Shown: in pieces, positions 23,995 to 32,372 of the stretch
How the letters are laid out: every line of letters begins with the position of its first letter
Position numbering within the stretch: the first letter of the stretch is position 1
Source of the DNA: Candidatus Aquidulcis sp.
GTDB lineage: Bacteria; Chloroflexota; Anaerolineae; UBA4142
Assembly: GCA_020723345.1 (NCBI GenBank)
Contig: DYJA01000006.1
Location: forward strand, 1-64,000
Length of the DNA: 64,000 nt
Reading direction: 5' to 3'
The notes under the pieces: generated by a model
What the model was told of the DNA's origin: nothing
Seen by the model: the letters and a program-made list of their open reading frames with translations, nothing else
Database searches by the model: none
Position numbers and translations under genes: made by a program

Positions 23995-25848
23995 TCACTT
24001 GTCGTCTCTAAACCGATCGGGAGGATCGGCTGGACGACAACCCACCGCGCAAGGAACCAAGAACTTGGGCAAGACCGGCTGAAGCGAAAAAGTTGGGTAC
24101 GGCAATGGCGTCCACAGCGGCAACGGGAACAAAGTTGGCGTCGGCGTTGCAGTGGGCGCGGCGACGACCGGCGACGGTACGGCAGTTGGCGTCGCGGTCG
24201 TCGTCGGCGCGGCGGTGGGCGCGGGCGGCGGCGTGCCGGTCAAGGTGATGCGTCCTTCCGTTTTGATCGCGATGGGCGCGTTCAAGAATTTGATGTAATC
24301 GGTCAACGCTTGATCAATCGGCACATCGCCCCCGTTGACATTCTTGCCGTTCTTGAACATCGCGTATCCGTCGCCGCCGCCCGCCATAAAATCGTTCGTG
24401 ACGATGCGGTACGTCGCGTTTTTATCGAGTGGCTTGAACCCGGTCTTCGCGTTGCCGATTTGAACGTCCGTCACGCGCGATCCGACCGGCTTGCTCAAGT
24501 CCGCGCTAAACTTCAAACCCGCGACTTGCGGAAAGCGTCCACCCGAACCGCCGCCCGCGTAAATTTGACTGATCCCGTTTTCGAGCGCGGCAGCAACATC
24601 CGCGCCGGTCAAATCGATTTGGACGAGCCGATTGCCGAACGGCAAAACTTCGAGGACATCGCCGTACGAAATATCGCCGGTCTTGATCGTGCGCCGAATG
24701 CCGCCGCCGTTCACGATTGCGATCTGGGTCTTGTCCCACGCGGTCGACCACAGCACCGCGTCCGCGACGAGATCGCCGAAATTCGTTTCCTGATTGCGAA
24801 TGATCTGCGCGTCGGCGATCAGATCAACCGATGTTTTGCCGATGACTTGCTTTTTCAGATCGTCGAGCGGCTTCGCCAAGTCAAGCAATTTCTTCGCGAC
24901 ATCCGGATCGTCCGCGAGTTTGCTATCCACCAAAATCGGCTGACCGTCGTACGCGGTCACCTCGCCTTTGGCGTCGAACGTCAAATCGATCTTACCGAGC
25001 AGTCGCCCGAACTCGAAATCTTGGACGACGAGCGTTCTGCCGCCGTTCGGCGTTTTGACGACCGTGGGATACGCGCCCGTCGGCGCGCCGAGCGACTTGT
25101 CGAGTTTCGCGGCATCGCCCAGAAGCGTGTGCGAGTGTCCGCCGACGATGAGATCGATCCCGTCTACTTTCGCCGCGAGATCCAAATCCGCGCCGTAGCC
25201 GCGATGACTGAGCAAGATAATTTTGCCGACGCCTTGCTTCGTCAGTTCGGCGACAACGTCTTGCGCGGTCTTGAGCGCGTCTTTCATCTTGGCGTTCGAT
25301 CCGATGTTCGTGCTGATCAGCAAATCGTCGAGGATCATTCCAAAGACGCCGATTTTTTCGCCGCCGATTTCTTTGACGACGTACGGCGGCAATTTCCCGG
25401 CGAGCGTCGGCTCGTTCGACAGGTCAACGTTTGCCAGCACGATGGGGAATTTCGCGCCGCTCACAAAATTATCGGCGAAGACTTTGGAACCGAGATCGAA
25501 TTCGTGATTGCCCGGCGTGACGACGTCGTAACCGAGCAAGTTGTAGAAATCGCGCGACTCTTGTTCGCGGTACTGGACAAAGTACAACGTGCCTTGCGAA
25601 ATGTCGCCCGCGTCGAGCAGCAAGGTGTTTGGATTCGCGGCGCGCAGTTGCTTGACGAGCGCGGCGCGGCGCGCGATGCCACCTTGCGAGACGTTGGAAT
25701 ACGTCATCGGCTCCCAATGTCCGTGCATGTCGTTCGTGTGCAGGATGGTGAGTTTGTAGCCGCCGGTTTGCGCGCTAACCGGCGCACCGACGAGCAGCGC
25801 GGCGAGCAGCGCGAGCGCGATCAATGCGATGAAAAGTTTGGTACGCAT
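23995..25848 (-). CDS. Secreted 5'-nucleotidase / UshA-like phosphoesterase
   Basis: 617 residues. The start at 25848 (MRTKLFIALIALALLAALLV) follows GGAGGAACC and gives a signal peptide. The metallophosphatase domain shows HTNDMHGHWEP, GDISQGTL, GNHEFDLG and GGHSHTLLG. The C-terminal nucleotide-binding domain follows (NGGGIRRTIKTGDISYGDV, then FMAGGGDGYAMFKNGKNVNG). A Thr/Pro/Ala-rich tail of about 80 residues could span the cell wall. Such enzymes release phosphate and nucleosides from extracellular nucleotides. It is 23 bases downstream of the methyltransferase gene but functionally unrelated. Confidence 0.92.
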   Translation of the reverse strand: MRTKLFIALIALALLAALLVGAPVSAQTGGYKLTILHTNDMHGHWEPMTYSNVSQGGIARRAALVKQLRAANPNTLLLDAGDISQGTLYFVQYREQESRDFYNLLGYDVVTPGNHEFDLGSKVFADNFVSGAKFPIVLANVDLSNEPTLAGKLPPYVVKEIGGEKIGVFGMILDDLLISTNIGSNAKMKDALKTAQDVVAELTKQGVGKIILLSHRGYGADLDLAAKVDGIDLIVGGHSHTLLGDAAKLDKSLGAPTGAYPTVVKTPNGGRTLVVQDFEFGRLLGKIDLTFDAKGEVTAYDGQPILVDSKLADDPDVAKKLLDLAKPLDDLKKQVIGKTSVDLIADAQIIRNQETNFGDLVADAVLWSTAWDKTQIAIVNGGGIRRTIKTGDISYGDVLEVLPFGNRLVQIDLTGADVAAALENGISQIYAGGGSGGRFPQVAGLKFSADLSKPVGSRVTDVQIGNAKTGFKPLDKNATYRIVTNDFMAGGGDGYAMFKNGKNVNGGDVPIDQALTDYIKFLNAPIAIKTEGRITLTGTPPPAPTAAPTTTATPTAVPSPVVAAPTATPTPTLFPLPLWTPLPYPTFSLQPVLPKFLVPCAVGCRPADPPDRFRDDK

Positions 25849-25871
25849 GGTTCCTCCGTAGCGAGAATCAA

Positions 25872-27662
25872 TCAAGCAAACTTCAGAATTCGAGTTTCAA
25901 CACTTTCGCCAGCAACGCGGTGTCTGAAATTGTCCAGAACCGTTGAGGTAATTGAAACGCGCGGTTGATAGCCAATGCTCTTCCAGAAATCACTGAGCGA
26001 CTCGAGGGACAAATCTGAGATGGCTCTGCTAACATTTACGCGCATCAAAACTTCCTTGGTGTATGGTCGCTTGGCGTCCGTAAAAACGAGCGCCGCCAGC
26101 AATTGTTTGACGTGTGCGCTGTTGAAAAGCGATGCTGCAATGAGCGCGTCTTGGTACGTGTCGAAGCCAAGAAAATAGCAGGTGTCGTCGAGCATAACAG
26201 GGCGTCCATCAATGGGACACACCAACGAAAAGTTAGATCCTTTGTACAACCCCGAGATCGCAACCTTATACGGCGCAAATGTATAGTCGCCGACTCCAAA
26301 GATCGCAAAGCGCGGCTTGCCGCGATAAATACTCGACTTGCGCCGATCCAAGCACTCGGCGTTTTTCATCAAGTACTTCCAGAGTTTCGGTGCGCTATCT
26401 TTCAACCGCGCGGTATCTTCACCAAGACGCCTTTGGGTTACGATGACTTGCTTGCGCGGCGGGTCTGCGAGAAAATGTCGAACGTCAGAACTTTTCAGTA
26501 ACCAATAACGGTATTCCTCCTCGATCTCGACTTCCTCGCTATCGCCATTGGTCAACGTTCCATCGCGCGCGTCCAATTCCATCACGCGTGCACAATCATG
26601 TTTCACGCCCTGCCGCCAGACCAAGGGCGACTTGCCATCCAAGTCGGCATTTCTTTCGTAATCCTGGACGTTCGCCACGAATCTGTCGCGCACCCAACCG
26701 AAAGTTCGCACAGTGCGCGCAGGGTCTGCCAAACTAGCAACCCGGCACGTCTGCTCCGGCGTCGTCGCGCCCAGATCCATCGCCAGCAAACACGCCTCGA
26801 CTGCCACCCCGAATTCGCGCGCCGCATCAAATTCGAGTTTGCGAATATTGGCGACGCGATATTGCTTTTGAGGTAGAACTTGAACGATGTTCTTCGCCGT
26901 CGAGTTCTTGCACAGCATCGCCAGCATTCCGTGGCAAGTCGAAAATTGATCGAGCAAGCGCAACAAAATGGACTCGCTAATGTCAAAATTGCTCTTGCCT
27001 GTGAGCGCGTCCATTCCATTCAGCGATTTGATATTTCGCTTCGTCGGCAGATTCTGCGATCCCAGAGCGCCCAACTCGGCGCTGGTCACCCATGGTGGAT
27101 TCCCAACGATCAAAATGCTCTGAGATTGCGCGACCCGTTCAGGAAATTGATGAGTAAAAATGTTATCTTGATGTAGTTCGATGTCTGCGGAAATATGACG
27201 ACCCAAGAATGCCCTAATCAACAAAACCGTTTTCAAATACCAGGCATAGTCTGACTGAACTTCGACGCCGTAAACCAATTTTAGATTGGGAAATGTGTCG
27301 AGGGCGGCGAGGATAAAATTCCCCAAGCCATACGTTGGTTCGATTACAACAGTCGGCGAGACGCCTGTTTCAGCAAGATAGTGACATACTTGTTTGGCAA
27401 GAGCGGGCGGGGTTTGAAAGTCACCCCACTCGCGATTCTTCCGGGTATTTGAGGCGTGTACAGGCGTTGCGACAATTCGACGAAACTCTTGAAACTCGTG
27501 TTGGTTCGCGAAGAAAGGCCGAACACCCGTGATATATCCCAATTCGTTATTCGCACGGCTCAAAGTCTTGTAGGACGCGACTAGTTCAGCCAAACGCGTT
27601 TGGCTTAGCTCAAGAACATGCTCTGAAACTGCCTCGGCAATGCGATGCGCCGTACCGCTCAT
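25872..27662 (-). CDS. N6-adenine DNA methyltransferase of a type II restriction-modification locus
   Basis: 596 residues. The SAM motif is IEPTYGLGNFILAAL (about residues 115-129) and the catalytic motif is GNPPWVTSAELG. NPPW marks an N6-adenine (gamma/TaqI-like) methylase, and the remaining 350 residues would be target recognition. It starts at 27662 with an ATGA overlap to the restriction gene, so the two are translationally coupled. With the endonuclease broken, it is now probably an orphan methylase. Lower G+C than flanking genes suggests acquisition. Confidence 0.85.
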   Translation of the reverse strand: MSGTAHRIAEAVSEHVLELSQTRLAELVASYKTLSRANNELGYITGVRPFFANQHEFQEFRRIVATPVHASNTRKNREWGDFQTPPALAKQVCHYLAETGVSPTVVIEPTYGLGNFILAALDTFPNLKLVYGVEVQSDYAWYLKTVLLIRAFLGRHISADIELHQDNIFTHQFPERVAQSQSILIVGNPPWVTSAELGALGSQNLPTKRNIKSLNGMDALTGKSNFDISESILLRLLDQFSTCHGMLAMLCKNSTAKNIVQVLPQKQYRVANIRKLEFDAAREFGVAVEACLLAMDLGATTPEQTCRVASLADPARTVRTFGWVRDRFVANVQDYERNADLDGKSPLVWRQGVKHDCARVMELDARDGTLTNGDSEEVEIEEEYRYWLLKSSDVRHFLADPPRKQVIVTQRRLGEDTARLKDSAPKLWKYLMKNAECLDRRKSSIYRGKPRFAIFGVGDYTFAPYKVAISGLYKGSNFSLVCPIDGRPVMLDDTCYFLGFDTYQDALIAASLFNSAHVKQLLAALVFTDAKRPYTKEVLMRVNVSRAISDLSLESLSDFWKSIGYQPRVSITSTVLDNFRHRVAGESVETRILKFA

Positions 27663-28306
27663 ACGATCTTCACAATTCCCGACACTGGTTCATTCAGATC
27701 AACGATCCTACCGTACTGCAATCGCCACTGCAATGCATTCGAAATCGTCAAATATCCCTGTGTGGGCGGCGATTGAACGATCTCGTCGGCGAGCGCGTTC
27801 AGAACAATCTCATCACCCGGCAAATTTCGATCCGCCAAAAGCGCAAACACCTCTTCACGGTTTGCATTCTCGGCGAGCAATTTGAGGATACCGCGCGTCG
27901 TTTGATAATCCGCCGTGCGGCTGCTCTCAATGAACGCGCAACTCACGAAAGTCAGTTTCGCTTTTTTCGTCCGTGGATTATCTCGTTTGTCGTACACGAA
28001 TAACAGCAGATTGTAACCGAGTCCATACACCTTTTGCCGCGCCGAGCGAAACGGACAAGATGATTGCGGCTAGCGAATGGATGTAACCTTGATGTCGGTT
28101 TCAAGCGCGGGTATGTCCAATCCCGTCGCGGAATTTCCGGCTTGGGTCTCGTACTCTCTTTCGAGTTGCTCTTGAAACGCGTGCTCGATAAAAGTGCCAA
28201 CCGCCTTGCCATCGGTGACGCCATACAACTTGGCGTAGACATGATTGCGCGCGCAAAATTGCTTTGCGGCGGTGATAAGTTCATGCTAGGTGAGCGTCTT
28301 CTTCAT
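27659..28306 (-). pseudogene. Type II restriction endonuclease gene with two in-frame TAG codons
   Basis: One frame runs from ATG 28306 (AGGAGG 10 bases upstream) to TGA 27659, overlapping the methylase ATG. TAG codons occur at 28286-28288 (after MKKTLT) and 28070-28072 (after DIKVTSIR). Between and after them the protein reads well: HELITAAKQFCARNHVYAKL, then LETDIKVTSIR, then PQSSCPFRSARQKVYGLGYN, then LLLFVYDKRDNP. Both TAGs fit CAG (Gln), so two C-to-T changes are the simplest history. The fold suits a PD-(D/E)XK-type enzyme; the recognition site is unknown. The host uses TAG as a normal stop elsewhere in the window. Confidence 0.75.
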
Positions 28307-28636
28307 TGTTGGTGAGTTCCTCCTCTTTCGCGCGCTGATATTTCTCCTCAATCATCGCCGCCAACTCTTGCTCGATGCCGTAATACATCGCGATTCGCAA
28401 CGCGGCGCGCAGTGCCGCCGTGTGATCGAATCACACGGCTAGCCAAGCCGCAAGCCCGATAGAATCGGGCTGACGCGCAATCGGCTTCCAGCCGATTTTC
28501 AGATTTGCTAGCCGCCGATTTGCAATCGGCGGCGTTCTTCGAGCAGGCACGTCATAATATGAAACGGATCGTTGCCATCGGGAAAACGGCGGTTGAGTGC
28601 GCGACAACTCGCGTACAGTTTTTCGAGTGTGTCCAT
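28281..28636 (-). pseudogene. MazG-like protein gene broken by hairpin repeats
   Basis: The first part, 28636 to 28508, reads MDTLEKLYASCRALNRRFPD and then NDPFHIMTCLLEE, with a stop formed inside a repeat hairpin. The second part, about 28430 to 28281 in another frame, reads ALRAALRIAMYYGIEQELAA and then MIEEKYQRAKEEE. Together these look like the two ends of a small MazG-like nucleotide pyrophosphohydrolase with its middle (the ExxE metal region) replaced by about 75 bases of hairpin repeats. The end overlaps the restriction gene start by 26 bases, so it probably headed that operon. The family call rests on the N- and C-terminal patterns only. Confidence 0.5.
28431..28535. repeat. Chain of short hairpins interrupting the MazG-like gene
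   Basis: Consecutive hairpins: CCCGATAGAATCGGG, AATCGGCTTCCAGCCGATT, GCCGCCGATTTGCAATCGGCGGC, preceded by GTGTGATCGAATCACAC at 28420-28436 and joined by GCTAGC words. The organisation is the same as the chain at 3515-3665. Confidence 0.6.
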
Positions 28637-28666
28637 TATTATTTCTGCCACAGACCACGGATGCTC

Positions 28667-28743
28667 GTAGGGGCGAAGCATTTTTCGCCGTTCGACTCTG
28701 GTTCATACGACTTTCACTTGAACGAAAAATGCTTCGCCCTTAC
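28667..28743. repeat. Second copy of the GTAAGGGCGAAGCATTTTTCG palindrome
   Basis: Arms GTAGGGGCGAAGCATTTTTC and GAAAAATGCTTCGCCCTTAC match 8571-8644; the centre differs (TTCGACTCTGG...). Confidence 0.8.
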
Positions 28744-28759
28744 CCTATCGCGAGCAAGA

Positions 28760-29842
28760 TCACCGCTGGATGCGCGCGGAGCCGCCCTTCGCAAACGCGC
28801 GTACCTGATCCACCGTCACCATCGTCGTGTCGCCGGGGGTCGTGGTCAGCAGCGCGCCGTGCGCCCAACCCAGGTTGACCGCGTCTTGTTCCGGTTCGCC
28901 AGTGAGCAAGCCGTAGAAAAAGCCGGACGCGTACCCGTCGCCGCCGCCGACGCGATCAAGGATGTCGAGTTCGCACGTCGGCGAAACGTACGTCTTGCCG
29001 TCAATCCACGCGACCGCGCCCCAACTATGCCGATTCGTCGAATGAACTTCGCGCAAGGTCGTCGCGACGATTTTGACTTGTGGGAATTTCTTGACCACTT
29101 CGTCGATCATTCCAAAGAACGTGCTCGGATCGAGTTTCGATTTCGCTTCGACTTTCGGTCCCGGCACGCCGAGTCCGAGTTGCAAATCTTCTTCGTTTCC
29201 GACGATGACGTCCACGTTCTCGACGATGCGCTTGACGATGGATTGCGCGCGTTCCGCGCCGCCCCACAAACTCCACAATTTCGCGCGATAGTTCAAGTCA
29301 AACGAGACGATCGCGCCTTGCGCTTTTGCGGCTTTCATCCCTTCGATGATCACTTCGCCGGTCGTTTCCGAGAGCGCGGCGAAAATGCCGCCGGAGTGAA
29401 ACCAGCGCGTGCCGCCCGCGAAAATCGTTTTCCAATCGAAATCGCCGGGTTTGAGTTGCGCCGCAGCTTCGTTCGAGCGATTGTAGAACACGACCGGCGC
29501 GCGCACGCCCTGCCCGCGATCACTGTACACCGTCGCCATGTTAGGACCGGTGACGCCGTTGTGCTTGAATTTTTTGTAGAACGGCTTGACGCCCATCGCG
29601 CGCACACGTTCCGCGATCAGATCGCCAATCGGATAATCCACCATCGCGGTCGCAATGCCGGTTTTCATTTGAAAGCAATCGGCGAGATTCGCCGCGCAGT
29701 TGAACTCGCCGCCGCTGACGTGGATCGCGCACTCGTTCGCTTTGCGAAACGGAATGATGCCGGGATCGAGCCGGTGAATCAGCGCGCCGATGGAAACGAA
29801 ATCGAGCGCGCCGTCGGGACGAATGTTTAAGCCGTATTTCAT
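28760..29842 (-). CDS. kdgK: PfkB-family sugar kinase, probably 2-keto-3-deoxygluconate kinase
   Basis: 360 residues of the ribokinase/PfkB fold: N-terminal substrate loop HVSGGEFNCAANLADCF and the C-terminal motif DRVGGGDGYASGFFYG with catalytic Asp302. Phosphorylation of 2-keto-3-deoxygluconate, or a close sugar acid, is inferred from similarity and from the adjacent 6-phosphogluconate dehydrogenase; other PfkB sugars cannot be excluded. AAGGAGGATACC precedes the ATG. A repeat separates it from gnd, so co-transcription is uncertain. Confidence 0.75.
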   Translation of the reverse strand: MKYGLNIRPDGALDFVSIGALIHRLDPGIIPFRKANECAIHVSGGEFNCAANLADCFQMKTGIATAMVDYPIGDLIAERVRAMGVKPFYKKFKHNGVTGPNMATVYSDRGQGVRAPVVFYNRSNEAAAQLKPGDFDWKTIFAGGTRWFHSGGIFAALSETTGEVIIEGMKAAKAQGAIVSFDLNYRAKLWSLWGGAERAQSIVKRIVENVDVIVGNEEDLQLGLGVPGPKVEAKSKLDPSTFFGMIDEVVKKFPQVKIVATTLREVHSTNRHSWGAVAWIDGKTYVSPTCELDILDRVGGGDGYASGFFYGLLTGEPEQDAVNLGWAHGALLTTTPGDTTMVTVDQVRAFAKGGSARIQR

Positions 29843-29865
29843 GGTATCCTCCTTGTGTAGACGAC

Positions 29866-30005
29866 CGCCGACGACCGACCGCAGCCCACCGCGTCATTGC
29901 GAGCGTTTTCCGCGAAGCAATCCCCAAATCACAGCGTGGGGATTGCTTCGGACAAAAAACGTCCTCGCAATGACAGAGCGGCTGTCGGTCGTCGGTGGTC
30001 TGCGG
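29866..30005. repeat. Nested palindromic repeat between the sugar kinase and gnd
   Basis: An inner TGTCATTGCGAG-type element (29892-29975; GAAGCAATCCCC facing GGGGATTGCTTC) lies within outer imperfect arms made of GACGACCG words (ACGACCGCCGACGACCGACC; GTCGTCGGTGGTCTGCGGTC). The inner core is a sister of the element at 3997-4121. Confidence 0.6.
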
Positions 30006-30011
30006 TCGTCG

Positions 30012-31466
30012 TTATCCTTTCTTCCAGACCGTTGACGTCACATTGCCGCCGCGGCCGGTCCAATTCGTGTGGAAATATTGCCCGCGCGGCTTGTCAATGC
30101 GCTGGTACGTGTGCGCGCCGAAATAATCGCGCTGCGCTTGCAGCAGATTCGCGGGCAGCGACTCGCGGCGATAGCCGTCGAAGAACGCGAGCGCGGACGA
30201 CATCGCCGGAACCGGCACGCCTTTTTGGATCGCTTTCGCGACGACGCGCCGCCACGCGGCTTGCGCCGATTTGATCTGCGCCGAAAAGTACGGATCGAGC
30301 AGCAAGTTGGTCAAGCCCGGGTTCTGGTCGAACGCGTCTTTGATCTTGCCAAGGAACGCGGAACGAATAATGCAGCCGCCGCGCCACATCAACGCGATGC
30401 CGCCGTAATTCAGATTCCATTTGTATTCCTTTGCCGCCGCGCGCATCAGCATGTAACCTTGTGTGTACGAAATGAGTTTCGACGCGTAAACGGCTTGCTC
30501 CAAATCCGCGATGAACGCTTTCTTGTCGCCGGACAATTTCGCTTTGGGTCCCGTCAAAACTTTCGACGCGGCGACGCGTTCGTCTTTCAACGCCGATAGC
30601 GCGCGCCCCAGCACCGCTTCGACGACCATCGTCAGCGGAATGCCCATGTCGAGCGCGGAGATGCCCGTCCACTTGCCGGTGCCCTTTTGTTCCGCGGTGT
30701 CCAAAATTTTGTCGACGATGGGCTTGCCGTCTTCGTCTTTGTACGCGAGAATATCGCGCGTGATCTCAATCAAGTACGAATCGAGTTTGCCCTTGTTCCA
30801 CTTGGCAAAGACTTTGTGCATTTCCGGCGCGCTCATGCCCAGCCCATCGCGCATCAATTGATACGCTTCGCAGATCAACTGCATATCGCCGTACTCGATC
30901 CCGTTGTGCACCATTTTGACGTAATGCCCCGCGCCATTTTCGCCGACCCAGTCGCAGCACGGCGAACCGTCCGCGACTTTAGCCGCAATCGCTTGGAAGA
31001 TCGGCTTGACGTGCTGCCACGCCGCGGGTGATCCACCCGGCATGATCGAAGGTCCGTGCCGCGCGCCTTCTTCGCCGCCGGAAACGCCGGTGCCGATGTA
31101 CAACAATCCTTTCGATTCGACGTACGCGGTGCGACGCATCGTGTCGTTGTAGTTCGAGTTGCCGCCGTCGATGATGATGTCGCCTTGTTCGAGATGCGGG
31201 ATCAGTTGCTCGATAAAATCGTCCACCGGCTGACCGACTTGCACCATCAACATCACGCGGCGCGGTCGTTCCAGCAAACTCACCAATTCTGGAATCGAAT
31301 GTGCGCCGACGATTTGGGTGTCCTTCGCGCCTTGCGCGAGAAACTCGTCCACTTTGGACACGGTGCGATTGAACACGGCGACCTTGAACCCGTGATCGTT
31401 CATGTTCAACGCCAGGTTTTGTCCCATCACCGCAAGCCCGATGAGACCAATGTCTGCTTTACTCAT
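30012..31466 (-). CDS. gnd: 6-phosphogluconate dehydrogenase, decarboxylating
   Basis: 484 residues, the full length of the family. The Rossmann motif is [13 protein letters not shown]; the substrate signature is [13 protein letters not shown], with [17 protein letters not shown] and catalytic [13 protein letters not shown]. It oxidises 6-phosphogluconate to ribulose 5-phosphate with NADP+. AAGGAG lies 9 bases before the ATG. A perfect 22-base palindrome lies 23 bases further upstream. With the adjacent sugar kinase it suggests a sugar-acid/pentose phosphate locus. Confidence 0.96.
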   Translation of the reverse strand: MSKADIGLIGLAVMGQNLALNMNDHGFKVAVFNRTVSKVDEFLAQGAKDTQIVGAHSIPELVSLLERPRRVMLMVQVGQPVDDFIEQLIPHLEQGDIIIDGGNSNYNDTMRRTAYVESKGLLYIGTGVSGGEEGARHGPSIMPGGSPAAWQHVKPIFQAIAAKVADGSPCCDWVGENGAGHYVKMVHNGIEYGDMQLICEAYQLMRDGLGMSAPEMHKVFAKWNKGKLDSYLIEITRDILAYKDEDGKPIVDKILDTAEQKGTGKWTGISALDMGIPLTMVVEAVLGRALSALKDERVAASKVLTGPKAKLSGDKKAFIADLEQAVYASKLISYTQGYMLMRAAAKEYKWNLNYGGIALMWRGGCIIRSAFLGKIKDAFDQNPGLTNLLLDPYFSAQIKSAQAAWRRVVAKAIQKGVPVPAMSSALAFFDGYRRESLPANLLQAQRDYFGAHTYQRIDKPRGQYFHTNWTGRGGNVTSTVWKKG

Positions 31467-31487
31467 AAATTATGCTCCTTATAATGT

Positions 31488-31511
31488 TGGACAAATTTGC
31501 AAATTTGTCCT
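31488..31511. promoter_or_regulatory. Perfect 22-base palindrome upstream of gnd
   Basis: GGACAAATTT-GC-AAATTTGTCC at 31489-31510, between the phosphatase end and the gnd start. It could be an operator, a terminator stem or another dispersed repeat; no regulator is assigned. Confidence 0.5.
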
Positions 31512-31516
31512 ACGTC

Positions 31517-32131
31517 TTACGGATCCAAATGCCGCGTATCATTCATCAACGTCACCACAAAACCACGTTCGCGTTTCTCGAAGAAATTCACGCACGCGTT
31601 GTCCTGCTGAATTCGCCACAATCCGTTTGGATCGATACCCAGGACGACACACAACATCGCGCAGCAGACGACGCGATGCGTGACGAGCGCAATCGTTGCG
31701 CCGTCGTGTTTCGGCGCGAGTTCGTCCAGCAGCGCGACGATCCGCGCGCGCATCGTCTTGAACGCTTCGCCTTTTGGGAATTTGGTTTGACCCGGAGTGG
31801 TCAGCCACTTTTCGATGACATCCGGGAACGCTTGCCGCGCCTCGTCAATCGTCATCCCTTCGAGCGCGCCGACGTCAATATCGAGCAAATTCGGGTGCGG
31901 CTGCACCGGCAATTTCAGCGCATCGGCGAGCGGCTGCGCGGTGTGGAGCGTGCGCTGCTGCGGGCTGGCGTAAATCGCCGCGATCTTTTCGTGCGCGAGG
32001 CACGCGGCGACGCGCTGCGCCTGCGCGCGTCCCAGATCGTTCAACGGCACATCGGCGCGCCCGCGAAAGCGTTCCGCGCCGCGATTCCATTCGGTTTGAC
32101 CGTGGCGGATGAGGATAAAACGAGTCGTCAT
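31517..32131 (-). CDS. Histidine phosphatase family protein (phosphoglycerate mutase-like)
   Basis: 204 residues with the catalytic RHG motif at residues 9-11 (FILIRHGQTEWN), LNDLGRAQAQRVA, YASPQQRTLHTAQ and the second histidine in LVTHRVVCC. Proteins of this type act as cofactor-dependent mutases or small-molecule phosphatases; the E/D region (DIDVGALEGMTIDEA) suits a broad phosphatase. It precedes gnd in the same direction with 50 bases between. Confidence 0.88.
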   Translation of the reverse strand: MTTRFILIRHGQTEWNRGAERFRGRADVPLNDLGRAQAQRVAACLAHEKIAAIYASPQQRTLHTAQPLADALKLPVQPHPNLLDIDVGALEGMTIDEARQAFPDVIEKWLTTPGQTKFPKGEAFKTMRARIVALLDELAPKHDGATIALVTHRVVCCAMLCVVLGIDPNGLWRIQQDNACVNFFEKRERGFVVTLMNDTRHLDP

Positions 32132-32138
32132 CGAATCT

Positions 32139-32217
32139 CCCGATTTCAGATTTCAGATTTCAGATTTTCTGCCATTGGTCGGTAAATCTGAAATCATAAA
32201 TCTGCAATCTGAAATTT
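32139..32217. repeat. CAGATTT word repeat
   Basis: Direct copies of ATTTCAGATTTCAGATTTCAG face AAATCTGAAATC...CTGCAATCTGAAAT, giving a long imperfect hairpin. No gene lies in 32218-32372 beyond the leader of the next gene. Confidence 0.6.
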
Positions 32218-32372
32218 CGTCTGCGATTATATACCCAAGATGTACAGGCGTCAAAGAAATGTTTTCATCTCCACATTCGCAATTTGCGATTTTGACCGCC
32301 CTATGCTAGAATCGCTCCCGTGAACTTTCCGCAAGTTGCTCTATCCTCAAGTTCGAACCGAGGTCTAAACAA

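Noticed and set aside
24310-25968. A 552-residue open frame antisense to the nucleotidase gene
   Set aside because: Arg/Asp-rich shadow; the minus strand carries all metallophosphatase motifs and a signal peptide.
28070-28288. Pyrrolysine or amber recoding at the two TAG codons of the restriction gene
   Set aside because: TAG ends ordinary genes in this window, such as the partial gene at 229-231, and no pyl genes were seen; decay is simpler.
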